Shown here: piece by piece, positions 35,813 to 43,816 of the stretch
Layout of the letters: each line of letters opens with the position of its first letter
Position numbering within the stretch: the stretch's first letter is position 1
NCBI RefSeq assembly: GCF_000619885.1
Contig: NZ_KK211039.1
Span: 585,589 to 649,588, forward strand
Reading direction: 5' to 3'
Length of the DNA: 64,000 nucleotides
Source: Balneatrix alpica DSM 16621
GTDB lineage: Bacteria; Pseudomonadota; Gammaproteobacteria; Pseudomonadales; Balneatricaceae
Program-made: the position numbers and the translations under genes
Notes under the pieces: generated by a model
What the model was told of the DNA's origin: nothing
The model's database searches: none
What the model saw: only the letters and a program-made list of their open reading frames with translations

Positions 35813-36763
35813 ATGCACACAATACTTGATCAACTTCGTCAAATGACTGTTGTCGTTGCAGATACAGGTGAACTGGATGCCATTCAGCGCCTGCAACCAG
35901 TAGACGCCACAACCAACCCCTCTCTGGTACTTAAAGCCTGTCAGCAACCTCAATATCAGAGCCTGATGCAAGAAGCCAAACGCTGGGCAGGCGAGCTAAG
36001 TCAGGATAGCGCTGAACAGCTGGCCCTGGCAGCTGACTATTTAGCCGTGCGCCTGGGTGAGCAGATTCTGCACAGCATTCCTGGCCGTATCTCCACTGAG
36101 GTCGATGCACGTCTCTCCTTTTCAACCGAGAAAACGCTGCAAAAGGCCCGCCAACTGATTCAGCTGTATGCTGACTTGGGGGTAAGCCGTGATCGAGTAT
36201 TAATTAAAATTGCAGCGACTTGGGAAGGTATTCAGGCTGCTCGCCAATTGGAACAAGAAGGCATTCAATGCAACCTGACATTATTGTTTAGCTTTGCCCA
36301 GGCCATGGCCTGTGCCGATGCAGGTGTCTTCCTGATCTCACCATTTGTCGGTCGCATTATGGACTGGCATAAAAAACACAGCGGCCAGGCCTCATATCTC
36401 CCCCATGAAGATCCGGGCGTACAGTCCGTTACCCGCATTTATAACTACTATAAAGCCCATGGTTATCAAACTGTGGTCATGGGTGCCAGCTTCCGCAATG
36501 CCGAGCAAATTATTGCACTGGCTGGCTGTGACAGGCTCACCATCAGCCCGGCTTTACTTGATGAGCTACAAAGCCGTCAGGATGAACTGACAACCCAACT
36601 AAAACCGGGACAGGGTAGCACGGATGAAAAACGCATCCTGACAGAAAGCGAATTCCGCTGGCTGCATAACGAAGATGCAATGGCTACCGAAAAGCTAGCC
36701 GAAGGCATTCGCCTATTCGCGGCTGACCAAAACAAGCTTGAGCAACTTATTGCACAAGCTTAA
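35813..36763 (+). CDS. tal: transaldolase
   Basis: Pentose-phosphate pathway enzyme exchanging a dihydroxyacetone unit between sedoheptulose 7-phosphate and glyceraldehyde 3-phosphate. The 316-residue protein is the TalB type: DATTNPSL near residue 31, the Schiff-base lysine K132 in [12 protein letters not shown], and [35 protein letters not shown] ribosome site precedes ATG. It ends at a strong terminator and converges on the rssC-rssB-mlaA operon, as in P. aeruginosa. Confidence 0.95.
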   Translation: MHTILDQLRQMTVVVADTGELDAIQRLQPVDATTNPSLVLKACQQPQYQSLMQEAKRWAGELSQDSAEQLALAADYLAVRLGEQILHSIPGRISTEVDARLSFSTEKTLQKARQLIQLYADLGVSRDRVLIKIAATWEGIQAARQLEQEGIQCNLTLLFSFAQAMACADAGVFLISPFVGRIMDWHKKHSGQASYLPHEDPGVQSVTRIYNYYKAHGYQTVVMGASFRNAEQIIALAGCDRLTISPALLDELQSRQDELTTQLKPGQGSTDEKRILTESEFRWLHNEDAMATEKLAEGIRLFAADQNKLEQLIAQA

Positions 36764-36795
36764 GTGACTTTACTTACCAATAAAGAATCCAACAA

Positions 36796-36822
36796 AAAAC
36801 GGGCCTAAAGAGCCCGTTTTTT
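36796..36822 (+). terminator. tal terminator
   Basis: Arms AAAACGGGC/GCCCGTTTT with a 7-base loop running into TTATTT. It is a strong intrinsic terminator 32 bases after tal. Confidence 0.9.
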
Positions 36823-36887
36823 ATTTAGCTTAAACATCTAACTAACCGAACAACCAATAAACGCTTTAACTATTGGAAGCATATTGG

Positions 36888-37391
36888 TTAATGCTTACGC
36901 GCCTCTGGTGCACATCCTTCTAACGAAGCCACCAAGTCTTTAAAAACTAATTTATTCTGATCATTTAGATTCATCAAAATTTTATGCGCATCCAGTACCG
37001 TGGTACGCATTTCGTCTTCAGAACACTGAGACAGTGGTAGCTCATGCATACCCGCCGTTTCAGTGTTAGCCTCACGAATCAACAAGAAAACCTTATCGAA
37101 GCCCATACTCATCAGAATACGTGTGATGTCGTCTTTAACGGAGAGAATGGTCGGTAACAACCGGTGCTTCTGCTGCATTCTGACCGAAATCTTGGCTAGC
37201 AACCCCAGTGAGGTACTATCAATGCCATCTGTCTCTGTCAGATCTATAAGAACCGTCGTGAAGTCTGGATCAGTCAGCATAGTTTCCAGAAACTGATCAA
37301 GCGCAGAACAGAGCGTGAGTCGCACGTCGCCACAGAACTTGAGTACATAAGTACCTTCCTGCTTAGCGACTAAAATTTTGCCAGACTGCAT
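36888..37391 (-). CDS. rssC: STAS-domain anti-sigma factor antagonist (RssC-like)
   Basis: 167-residue protein. The N-terminal STAS fold (residues ~1-105) has the phosphorylatable serine S59 in TDGIDSTSLGLL, the position modified by partner-switch kinases and cleared by PP2C phosphatases. The C-terminal ~60 residues are helical and charged, an extension beyond the minimal STAS domain. Two bases separate it from the upstream PP2C gene, so the phosphatase and its probable substrate are cotranslated. Position and composition match P. aeruginosa PA2797 (RssC) next to tal. The symbol is assigned by synteny. Confidence 0.8.
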   Translation of the reverse strand: MQSGKILVAKQEGTYVLKFCGDVRLTLCSALDQFLETMLTDPDFTTVLIDLTETDGIDSTSLGLLAKISVRMQQKHRLLPTILSVKDDITRILMSMGFDKVFLLIREANTETAGMHELPLSQCSEDEMRTTVLDAHKILMNLNDQNKLVFKDLVASLEGCAPEARKH

Positions 37392-37393
37392 GG

Positions 37394-38566
37394 CTATAGC
37401 TTATTCACACTTAGCAAGGCCACATCATCAGGTAACTCCATTACCTTTAGATTCAGCTGTTCAATAATTAGCTCAGGTTGATGTAGGCTGCTTTCCACCA
37501 GCTGCAACAATCTGGCTTCTTTTTCTGCTAACGAGCCCGGCATCACCTCTAGCACCCCATCGGTAAACACCGTAAGCGCCCAATGTGAGCCAATGCTCAT
37601 ACTATGTTCTTCATAGTGAGGAAAAGGGAAAAGTCCAACCGGCATCCCCTCTCCTGGTAAAAATCGCGTTCCCTGCTCATCGGTCAAAACTGGCTTAGGG
37701 AAGTGTCCACCAATGGCATAATGTAGACGTTGAGCCCGATGTTCGATCAAGCCCACTACAATAGTCAGATGCTTACCAAGCTGGGTATCCAACAGCTCCT
37801 GATTGATGCGACGCAACATTGACACAGGTGAAAGGATATCAAAACTGGACTGTCGCCGGTAGTTTCGAATGAGTCGATTTGTCAGGTTCTTTAGTAGTAC
37901 GGTAACAAAGGCAGAGGAAGCGCCATGTCCAGAGATGTCCGCTAAATAAAAAACCGTTAGGTCATTATTCAAGGAAAAATAATCAATAAAATCGCCGCTT
38001 AAATACAGCGATGGTATCAATTGGTGGTCAAAGCGATAGCCATTGATTTCAACGGGCGAGGAAGGCAGCATCTTTTGCTGGATCTGCCGCCCTGCTTTCT
38101 GATCGGCCTCTAACTCACCTAAACTTAATTGCAGCTGATGGTTATTTTTCTCCAGTGCTTCGCGGTAAGCTTCATTTTCCATGACCGCCGCATACTTATG
38201 CACATGTTTACGTACTGACTTTAACAGTGCATGCAGGTCATACTGAGGCTGGATGAAAAAGTCACAAGCGCCACTACGCAGCGCATTTAACACATCCTGC
38301 AAGACAGCAGACTGCGCCATCATTAATACTGGCACTAATAGCTCATGCTCAGCCACATAGGCCAGCACATCCAAGCCCGACCCCTGGCGTAAATGCAGGC
38401 TAGATAGAATAACATTAAAAGAATGCGCTTCTAGCATAGCAAGCGCATCCTGAGGAGACTCCGTCCAAATAACCTCGAGTCCATGACGCTCTAAATAACG
38501 CACAATCTGCTCGGTAGCCTGATAATGGCCAGCCACCATTAGCACCCGACAGCTTTCTTTGTTCAT
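37394..38566 (-). CDS. rssB: RssB-like response regulator with PP2C phosphatase domain, receiver non-phosphorylatable
   Basis: 390-residue protein with an N-terminal receiver fold (1-~120), a coiled-coil linker (~125-165) and a PP2C/SpoIIE phosphatase domain (~175-390). The phosphatase metal residues are intact (LSGDFIDYF, ADISGHGASSAF, VFTDGVLEVM, PDDVALL). The receiver has lost every key residue: A12-G13 replace the acidic pair, S56 the acceptor Asp (VILSSLHLR), A84 the Thr/Ser and Q106 the Lys (FFIQPQYD). Sequence and length match P. aeruginosa RssB (PA2798), which affects RpoS. It probably dephosphorylates the STAS protein encoded next. Confidence 0.85.
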   Translation of the reverse strand: MNKESCRVLMVAGHYQATEQIVRYLERHGLEVIWTESPQDALAMLEAHSFNVILSSLHLRQGSGLDVLAYVAEHELLVPVLMMAQSAVLQDVLNALRSGACDFFIQPQYDLHALLKSVRKHVHKYAAVMENEAYREALEKNNHQLQLSLGELEADQKAGRQIQQKMLPSSPVEINGYRFDHQLIPSLYLSGDFIDYFSLNNDLTVFYLADISGHGASSAFVTVLLKNLTNRLIRNYRRQSSFDILSPVSMLRRINQELLDTQLGKHLTIVVGLIEHRAQRLHYAIGGHFPKPVLTDEQGTRFLPGEGMPVGLFPFPHYEEHSMSIGSHWALTVFTDGVLEVMPGSLAEKEARLLQLVESSLHQPELIIEQLNLKVMELPDDVALLSVNKL

Positions 38567-38589
38567 GCGTCAACAAGCCAGGGTAGAAG

Positions 38590-39324
38590 TTAAAAGTCTA
38601 CATCAAACTGATCAGGCACCTGCCCATCTTGTACCTGATACTCGCGACGCTGCAAATATGCATTACGCACAAACAAATACTTATCGCCTTCAATCAAACG
38701 CTCTTGTGAAAGTAACTGAGCACGAGTATCAATGACTCTCACCCCCTGCACAGCCAATCGAGCACTATCGTCATCCAAGTGATTAATCGGATCCAACGGC
38801 GCATCCACCACAAAGCGTGTAGCATCACGTAGGCTAGAGGGACCAAATAAAGGCAGCACTAGGTAGGGCCCAGAGCTCACTCCCCAGTAACCCAAAGTTT
38901 GACCAAAGTCTTCTGGATGTTTAGCAATACCCATAGGCGTGGCCACATCAATAAAGCCAGCCAAGCCAAAGGTAGAATTAAAAACAAAACGGGAAAAACT
39001 TAGTGCAGCCCCATCAAACTTGAACTGCAGTAGATTGTTAGCGATATTGCGCACTTCCGTTAAGTTATCAAAGAAATTCGTCACACCAGACTCAACTAAA
39101 TCAGGCGTAACATAGCGATAGCTTTTTGCTAAAGGCTTTAGTACTACCGTGTCGAGCCCTTCGTTAAAACTAAACATAGCCCTATTAAACGACTCAAAAG
39201 GATCCTTTTCAGACAACGGTAATAGAATAACTTCATTTTCTGTAGTCTGGTCAGCATTCGTTACGGGGATACATACAGCCCCTCCCAACACGAGTGCTAC
39301 AGATATCTGCTTGAAAAAATTCAC
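38590..39324 (-). CDS. mlaA: MlaA/VacJ family outer-membrane lipid asymmetry protein
   Basis: 244-residue MlaA that removes mislocalised phospholipids from the outer leaflet and feeds them to MlaC. It has the family core DPFESFNRAMFSFNE, VRNIANNLLQ, FGLAGFIDVATPMGI, DFGQTLGYWG, GPYLVLPLFGPSSLRD and PLDPINHL. The N-terminus has a signal peptide, but the only Cys (GGAVC-IPV) sits in a poor lipobox with Val at -1, so it may be released by signal peptidase I near TNA-DQT. GTG 39324 is preferred (AAGGA 8 bases ahead); a TTG at 39330 is in frame. First gene of the mlaA-rssB-rssC operon. Confidence 0.9.
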   Translation of the reverse strand: MNFFKQISVALVLGGAVCIPVTNADQTTENEVILLPLSEKDPFESFNRAMFSFNEGLDTVVLKPLAKSYRYVTPDLVESGVTNFFDNLTEVRNIANNLLQFKFDGAALSFSRFVFNSTFGLAGFIDVATPMGIAKHPEDFGQTLGYWGVSSGPYLVLPLFGPSSLRDATRFVVDAPLDPINHLDDDSARLAVQGVRVIDTRAQLLSQERLIEGDKYLFVRNAYLQRREYQVQDGQVPDQFDVDF

Positions 39325-39376
39325 GGGCAACAGTCCTTGCTTTGCTAACGCATGAGCACATTAGAGCAGATAACAA

Positions 39377-39401
39377 AAAGCCCCGCAATATGCGGGGCTT
39401 T
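39377..39401 (-). terminator. porin terminator
   Basis: Ten-base arms AAAGCCCCGC/GCGGGGCTTT with a 5-base loop. On the minus strand it is followed by TTGTTATC after the T-ended stem. It lies 16 bases after the porin stop. Confidence 0.88.
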
Positions 39402-39416
39402 GTTGATTAAGTTCGA

Positions 39417-40355
39417 TTAGAACTTAACGCGGTAACCCAGAGTCAGGTTATCAGCAGAGCCGTCAGCTTTGTTGTAGTCAGCATATTCAGCATATACGTC
39501 AGCGTTGCCACCCAGGTTGTGGTAAACACCTACCAGAGTGCGCTTCTTGGTGTCTTGGTTGTCGGTCTTAGCACGAGCATAACCCAGACCCAGAGTGGTC
39601 TTGTCGATTGCGTAAGTTACAGCAAAGTCATGAACCTTGGTGTCAACTTTAGCTACGCCAGTGGTGGCTTTTTCGTAGTTATAAGCTACGTACAGGTTGT
39701 CAACAGTGTAAGAAACACCGAAGGTCAGATCCTTGGTTTTGCCATCAGCAGCTTTGGTGTAGTCAGCAGTCATGTAACCCAGGCCAACATACAGACCGTC
39801 TACAGAGTAGTTACCACCAACGATGTAACCGTCTACATCTTTGTACTGAGTGTCAGAACCTTCGCCTTCACCGATGATACCAACATAGCCGTCGAAACCG
39901 CTCATGTTAGGAGTAGTGTAAGCCAGGGCGTTACCTACACGGTAAGGAGCCTGCTCATAAACACCAGAGTTACGCTCGAATACGTCAGCAACGTAGGTAG
40001 AAGTCATGGGGTTGGTGAAACGACCAACAGTAGCAGTACCGAAGTCACCTTTTACGCCAGCGTTAGCGTGACGAACAGTGATGTCAGCAGCATCGGTAGA
40101 GCTGTTAGACTTACGGGCAGAGCCCTTGTCATTGTTGTACTGAGTTTCCAGCTGATAGAAAGCGGTCAGGCCGCTGTCCATCTGAGAGTCGCCTTTAACG
40201 CCCAGACGGTGGCCGGCGTTAGCAACGTTGAAATCTTTGTCCTTGTCGAACTGCAGTTGGAAGTGCAGACGGCCGTACAGAGTAGCATCAGCCATTGCAA
40301 CAGCGGGAACAGCTACTGCGCCAGCTACTGCCAGAGCGATGATTGACTTTTTCAT
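39417..40355 (-). CDS. general (Porin_4 type) outer-membrane porin
   Basis: 312-residue beta-barrel porin for diffusion of small solutes. The signal peptide (MKKSIIALAVAGAVAVPAVA, cleavage AMA-DATLYGR) is followed by alternating-residue strands, an acidic/polar loop-3-like stretch and the C-terminal Phe (TLGYRVKF) recognised by the BAM complex. The family is the trimeric 16-strand neisserial/Pseudomonas-type group. Codon choice is visibly more uniform than in neighbours, as for highly expressed genes. GAAGGGGA precedes the ATG. It has its own promoter region and a strong terminator, so it is monocistronic. Confidence 0.9.
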   Translation of the reverse strand: MKKSIIALAVAGAVAVPAVAMADATLYGRLHFQLQFDKDKDFNVANAGHRLGVKGDSQMDSGLTAFYQLETQYNNDKGSARKSNSSTDAADITVRHANAGVKGDFGTATVGRFTNPMTSTYVADVFERNSGVYEQAPYRVGNALAYTTPNMSGFDGYVGIIGEGEGSDTQYKDVDGYIVGGNYSVDGLYVGLGYMTADYTKAADGKTKDLTFGVSYTVDNLYVAYNYEKATTGVAKVDTKVHDFAVTYAIDKTTLGLGYARAKTDNQDTKKRTLVGVYHNLGGNADVYAEYADYNKADGSADNLTLGYRVKF

Positions 40356-40751
40356 TCAATTTCCCCTTCAGTATTAACGTGCTTTGTTAATTTAGTAGTC
40401 GCGTTACACACGCCCTCGCACAAGATAGTGCATAACGCCAGCTAAATCAAACCTTTTTCAATATCGAAAATTCAATGACCAAAAAACCACCAATAAAGTA
40501 GTTATGCATTAAAGTATTCGATCTCGAAAATGGCACATTCAACCCTTCTTACCTTTCCTTTTAATGTCCTCAAAAGAAGATAACTAAGAAGGACCAAACT
40601 TAAACGCCTACCTTTATAAAGCTATTTGATCAGTATAGTACAGAGCTTGTTTAAGCTTCTTCACACACCGAGAAATATAGGTCGGCGTCAAAAATTTGCA
40701 GCAGGATAATATGCGTCCCGCTCGAGTGCAAGATGCAGATTATGCAAAAAA
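40356..40751. other. non-coding region between porin and hypothetical gene
   Basis: About 395 A/T-rich bases forming the porin control region and the space behind the minus-strand gene at 40752. It contains the candidate porin promoter (40422-40450). Short dyads such as ATTCGATCTCGAAAAT (40517-40532 region) and AAGCTTGTTTAAGCTT-like repeats near 40643-40660 are present, but none matches an operator I can name. No open frame of note. Confidence 0.5.
40422..40450 (-). promoter_or_regulatory. candidate sigma-70 promoter of the porin gene
   Basis: On the minus strand TTGATT and TATCTT are separated by 17 bases. Initiation would give a leader of about 60 bases before the porin ATG. The A/T-rich run upstream could act as an UP element or a regulator site. 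Confidence 0.45.
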
Positions 40752-41240
40752 CTACAGATGCAACTTAAGTGCGGCCTGCAAAGACTGCTGCAAGTGTCGC
40801 AATTCCTGCTCATCCTTTTCCTGCCAAAGCACACCATACTCTAACGGCGTCTTCCACACAGCCAAACAGCTAAGAGGTAGCTCCGCTAACCATTCTTCTA
40901 GCTGGGCACGCTTATGCTCCGGATAAGCAGTAGCCGCCAGCCACACCCAGGCTGCATTAAAAGGGTAACTGCCCTGGCCACGCGATAACTGCCAATGACT
41001 TATCTCAACAGCTTTATCTTGCTTCTGTACGCTAGGAAGACAATAAGTAATCTTCAATGCAGGCGCATCTTCCAACTGCCCAGGCGCTCGTGGAAATTGA
41101 ATTTTTTGCATGCGAACTTGCAGCCCCAACTGCCTTGCCTGCTCTCGTAACAGCATTTGTGCTCGCTGTTTAGGCGACGGCAAAATCCAAAACAATGATC
41201 CTAACAACGCTAGCGCAACCGCAACTACTACCCACATCAT
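40752..41240 (-). CDS. hypothetical membrane-anchored protein
   Basis: 162-residue protein from ATG 41240. An N-terminal hydrophobic segment (MMWVVVAVALALLGSLFWIL, residues 1-20) is followed by a basic stretch (SPKQRAQMLLREQARQLG), so the bulk is probably cytoplasmic and the segment an uncleaved anchor. The C-terminal part has Trp-rich and Leu-rich alpha/beta character (EWLAELPLSCLAVWKTPLEYGVLW). GAGGA precedes the chosen start; a longer frame reaching 41429 overlaps uspA antisense and is unlikely. I do not recognise the family. Divergent from uspA. Confidence 0.65.
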   Translation of the reverse strand: MMWVVVAVALALLGSLFWILPSPKQRAQMLLREQARQLGLQVRMQKIQFPRAPGQLEDAPALKITYCLPSVQKQDKAVEISHWQLSRGQGSYPFNAAWVWLAATAYPEHKRAQLEEWLAELPLSCLAVWKTPLEYGVLWQEKDEQELRHLQQSLQAALKLHL

Positions 41241-41327
41241 TTCAGTTATCCTCTGATCCGCCTCAAGGTCTTTACCCCGGGCTATGCTACCTTTATTAGA
41301 TATAGACTTAAGCAGGAGATGCTCACC

Positions 41328-41768
41328 ATGCGTACCTACGAAAAAATCCTGGTTGCTATCGACCTTAGTGACGAGGCTTCTCAGGTTGCTAACAAAGCCG
41401 CCACAATCGCTAAGAACAGTGGCGCCCAACTCACTCTACTGCATGTGATTGAGCCATTAAGCTTTGCCTACGGTGGCGATGTGCCTATGGATTTAACCGG
41501 CATTCAGAATCAGTTAGAAGAACACGCCTATAAACGCCTGTCCTCTTTTGTAGAACAACTAGCCGTTCCGCCCGCACAAACATTAGTCACCAGTGGTCAT
41601 ACCGAATCCGAAATTCACCGTATTGCAGAAGAACATGGCTGTGATCTGATCGTAGTCGGCAGCCATGGCCGCCATGGCCTCGCTTTGCTGCTGGGCTCAA
41701 CCGCTAACGGGGTTCTACATGGCGCCAAATGTGATGTTTTAGCAGTACGCGTTGGCGCCATCGAATAA
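41328..41768 (+). CDS. universal stress protein UspA family
   Basis: 146-residue single-domain Usp. The ATP-binding motif G-x2-G-x9-G-(S/T) is present as GSHGRHGLALLLGSTAN (residues ~115-131) and the start KILVAIDLSDEA contains the adenine-contacting Asp, so this is an ATP-binding type. Such proteins accumulate in growth arrest and stress; the target is unknown. ATG 41328 is chosen because AGGAG at 41314-41318 would abut the earlier ATG at 41319. Converges on uup with a shared terminator. Confidence 0.9.
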   Translation: MRTYEKILVAIDLSDEASQVANKAATIAKNSGAQLTLLHVIEPLSFAYGGDVPMDLTGIQNQLEEHAYKRLSSFVEQLAVPPAQTLVTSGHTESEIHRIAEEHGCDLIVVGSHGRHGLALLLGSTANGVLHGAKCDVLAVRVGAIE

Positions 41769-41795
41769 AGCTTAGCGACTCCAAATTGTACAGGG

Positions 41796-41816
41796 GGGGG
41801 CTTTAGCCCCCTTCTT
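41796..41816. terminator. terminator shared by uspA and uup
   Basis: GGGGGCT/AGCCCCC hairpin followed on the plus strand by TTCTTTC. It contains the uup stop codon on the other strand, so the two convergent genes end within one hairpin. Confidence 0.75.
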
Positions 41817-43719
41817 TCATTGCCTCTAACTCTAGCCAACGCTCCATAAGCTGCTCTAGCCTCTCCTGCTCTTGTTGTAAACGAGCTAGCCCTGCTTGCA
41901 CCTGTTCTAATGGCTGCTGGTAATATGTAGGAGCCTGGGTTTGTTCGGTTAAGCTCGCAACTGTAGCTTCTTGCTGTTCTATTTGTTCTGGTAGGGCATC
42001 CAGCTCACGTTGTAGTTTATAACTAAGTTTTTGCGGTTTATTCGCCACTACAGGGGTGACTTCTTGCTTAACTTTGTTATCCGCTTTGACTGCCCTCACT
42101 ACCGGCTGCTCATTGTTGACTAACGCCTTTAAGCTGCCACCTTGACGCAACCAATCTTCATAGCCACCAACAAACTCCTGCACGCCACCTCGACCATCCA
42201 GCACCAAGGTACTGGTGACCACCTTGTCGAGAAAATCACGGTCATGGCTCACCAACAACAATGTGCCCTGGTACTCAGCCAGCATTTCTTCCAATAACTC
42301 TAGGGTTTCCATATCCAGGTCATTGGTTGGTTCGTCCATCACCAATAAGTTGGCAGGTTTGCTAAAGAGCTTGGCAAGCAATAACCGGTTGCGCTCCCCT
42401 CCCGACAATCCGCTCACAGGAGTACGGGCACGTTCTGGAGTAAACAAAAACTCAGCCAAATACCCCATTACATGCTTATTACGACCATGGATCTGAATAA
42501 ACTCACGCCCTTCGGCGAGGTTATCAACTGCCGTACGGCTCAAATCAAGCTGATCTCGCAACTGATCAAAGTACGCCACTTCCAGTTTAGTACCCTGCTT
42601 AACCTGCCCAGCACTGGGTGACAGTTGCCCTAGCAGCAGCTTAATAAGCGTACTCTTCCCTGCCCCGTTCGCGCCGATAATGCCGATCCGATCACCACGC
42701 ATTACCCTGAGATTCAAGCCCTTCACCAGATAACGATCAGGTAGCTGATAATGCAAATCCTGAGCTTCAAATACTAATTGCCCAGATGCATCAGCAGATT
42801 CAATTCCACCCTGCGCACGCCCCTGAACATTGCGACGAGCCGCATGTTCACGGCGCATGGCTTCTAACGCACGCACTCGCCCTTCGTTACGGGTTCGCCT
42901 TGCTTTAATACCTTGACGAATCCAAGCCTCCTCTTCAGCCAAGCGCTTATCAAAAAGGGCATTGTGACGAGCTTCATCTTCTAAACGCTGTTCACGGTGT
43001 GCCAAGAAGCCACGATAATCTCCACGCCAGTCGTATATTTGTCCACGATCTAGCTCCCATATGCGGTTGGCAATGCGCTGCAAAAAAGCACGATCATGGG
43101 TGACAAACAGCAACGCACCACGGTAATCAAGCAGCAACTGCTCTAACCAATCGATGGCCAAGAGGTCTAAATGGTTGGTTGGTTCATCCAGGATGAGCAC
43201 ATCGGGCTCTGCCGCCAAGGCTCTGGCCAGCATCACTCGGCGTCGCCAACCACCCGACAACTCCCCTAAGCGCTTTTCCGCAGGCAGTTCCAGACGTTGC
43301 AGCAGAGTTTGTATTCTCTGCTCTACAGACCAACCTCCTATCGCCTCAAGCTGATGCTGTAAGCGTTCCAGTTCTTGCAGATCCGCAGCCGTTTCGATCT
43401 TAGATGCTTGTTGATGGTAAGCCTTGAGCAACTGACTCGCTTCACCTGCCCCCTCAGTCACGACTTCCAGTACAGTAGCATCCGCAGACTCAGGTAGGTT
43501 CTGCTCCAACCACCCCATACGCACACCCGGCCGCAGCCATACTTCTCCGGCATCTGCACGCCGTTGCCCGGTTATCAGCTTCAACAGGCTGGATTTGCCT
43601 GCACCATTACGGCCTAGAATACAGACTCGCTGCCCTGCCTCTACATGCAGACTGACAGAGTCGAGCAAAACGTCCGTTCCATAGGCCAAACTGATCCCAT
43701 CCAAACGCACCAGCGTCAT
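41803..43719 (-). CDS. uup: ABC-F family ATPase Uup
   Basis: 638-residue soluble protein with two ABC ATPase domains and no membrane segments. Domain 1 has GRNGAGKSSLL, LSGGWRRRVMLARAL, LILDEPTNHLD; domain 2 has GANGAGKSTLIKLL, LSGGERNRLLLAKL, LVMDEPTNDLD. The ~80-residue linker is highly charged, and a C-terminal coiled coil (from ~555, ELDALPEQIEQQEATVASL) is the DNA/ribosome-binding feature of Uup. ABC-F proteins act on ribosomes; Uup also limits precise transposon excision and affects Holliday junctions. ATG 43719 is divergent from slt. Confidence 0.92.
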   Translation of the reverse strand: MTLVRLDGISLAYGTDVLLDSVSLHVEAGQRVCILGRNGAGKSSLLKLITGQRRADAGEVWLRPGVRMGWLEQNLPESADATVLEVVTEGAGEASQLLKAYHQQASKIETAADLQELERLQHQLEAIGGWSVEQRIQTLLQRLELPAEKRLGELSGGWRRRVMLARALAAEPDVLILDEPTNHLDLLAIDWLEQLLLDYRGALLFVTHDRAFLQRIANRIWELDRGQIYDWRGDYRGFLAHREQRLEDEARHNALFDKRLAEEEAWIRQGIKARRTRNEGRVRALEAMRREHAARRNVQGRAQGGIESADASGQLVFEAQDLHYQLPDRYLVKGLNLRVMRGDRIGIIGANGAGKSTLIKLLLGQLSPSAGQVKQGTKLEVAYFDQLRDQLDLSRTAVDNLAEGREFIQIHGRNKHVMGYLAEFLFTPERARTPVSGLSGGERNRLLLAKLFSKPANLLVMDEPTNDLDMETLELLEEMLAEYQGTLLLVSHDRDFLDKVVTSTLVLDGRGGVQEFVGGYEDWLRQGGSLKALVNNEQPVVRAVKADNKVKQEVTPVVANKPQKLSYKLQRELDALPEQIEQQEATVASLTEQTQAPTYYQQPLEQVQAGLARLQQEQERLEQLMERWLELEAMKEGG

Positions 43720-43816
43720 GCAAAGGTCCTTTGTGCTAGTATTGAGAAAGCGTATTCTAATCGCTTGTTCAGGCTATGCCCACGAAGGGTTGCTGCTTTT
43801 TGAGGTTGATGGACCT

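Noticed and set aside
39519-40346. 275-codon open frame on the plus strand opposite the porin
   Set aside because: Exact antisense of the porin gene; low-complexity Val/Ser composition produced by biased porin codons, no ribosome site or homology.
41241-41429. N-terminal extension of the hypothetical membrane-anchored protein to 41429
   Set aside because: It would overlap uspA antisense and remove the membrane segment from the N-terminus; a good ribosome site supports the shorter start at 41240.
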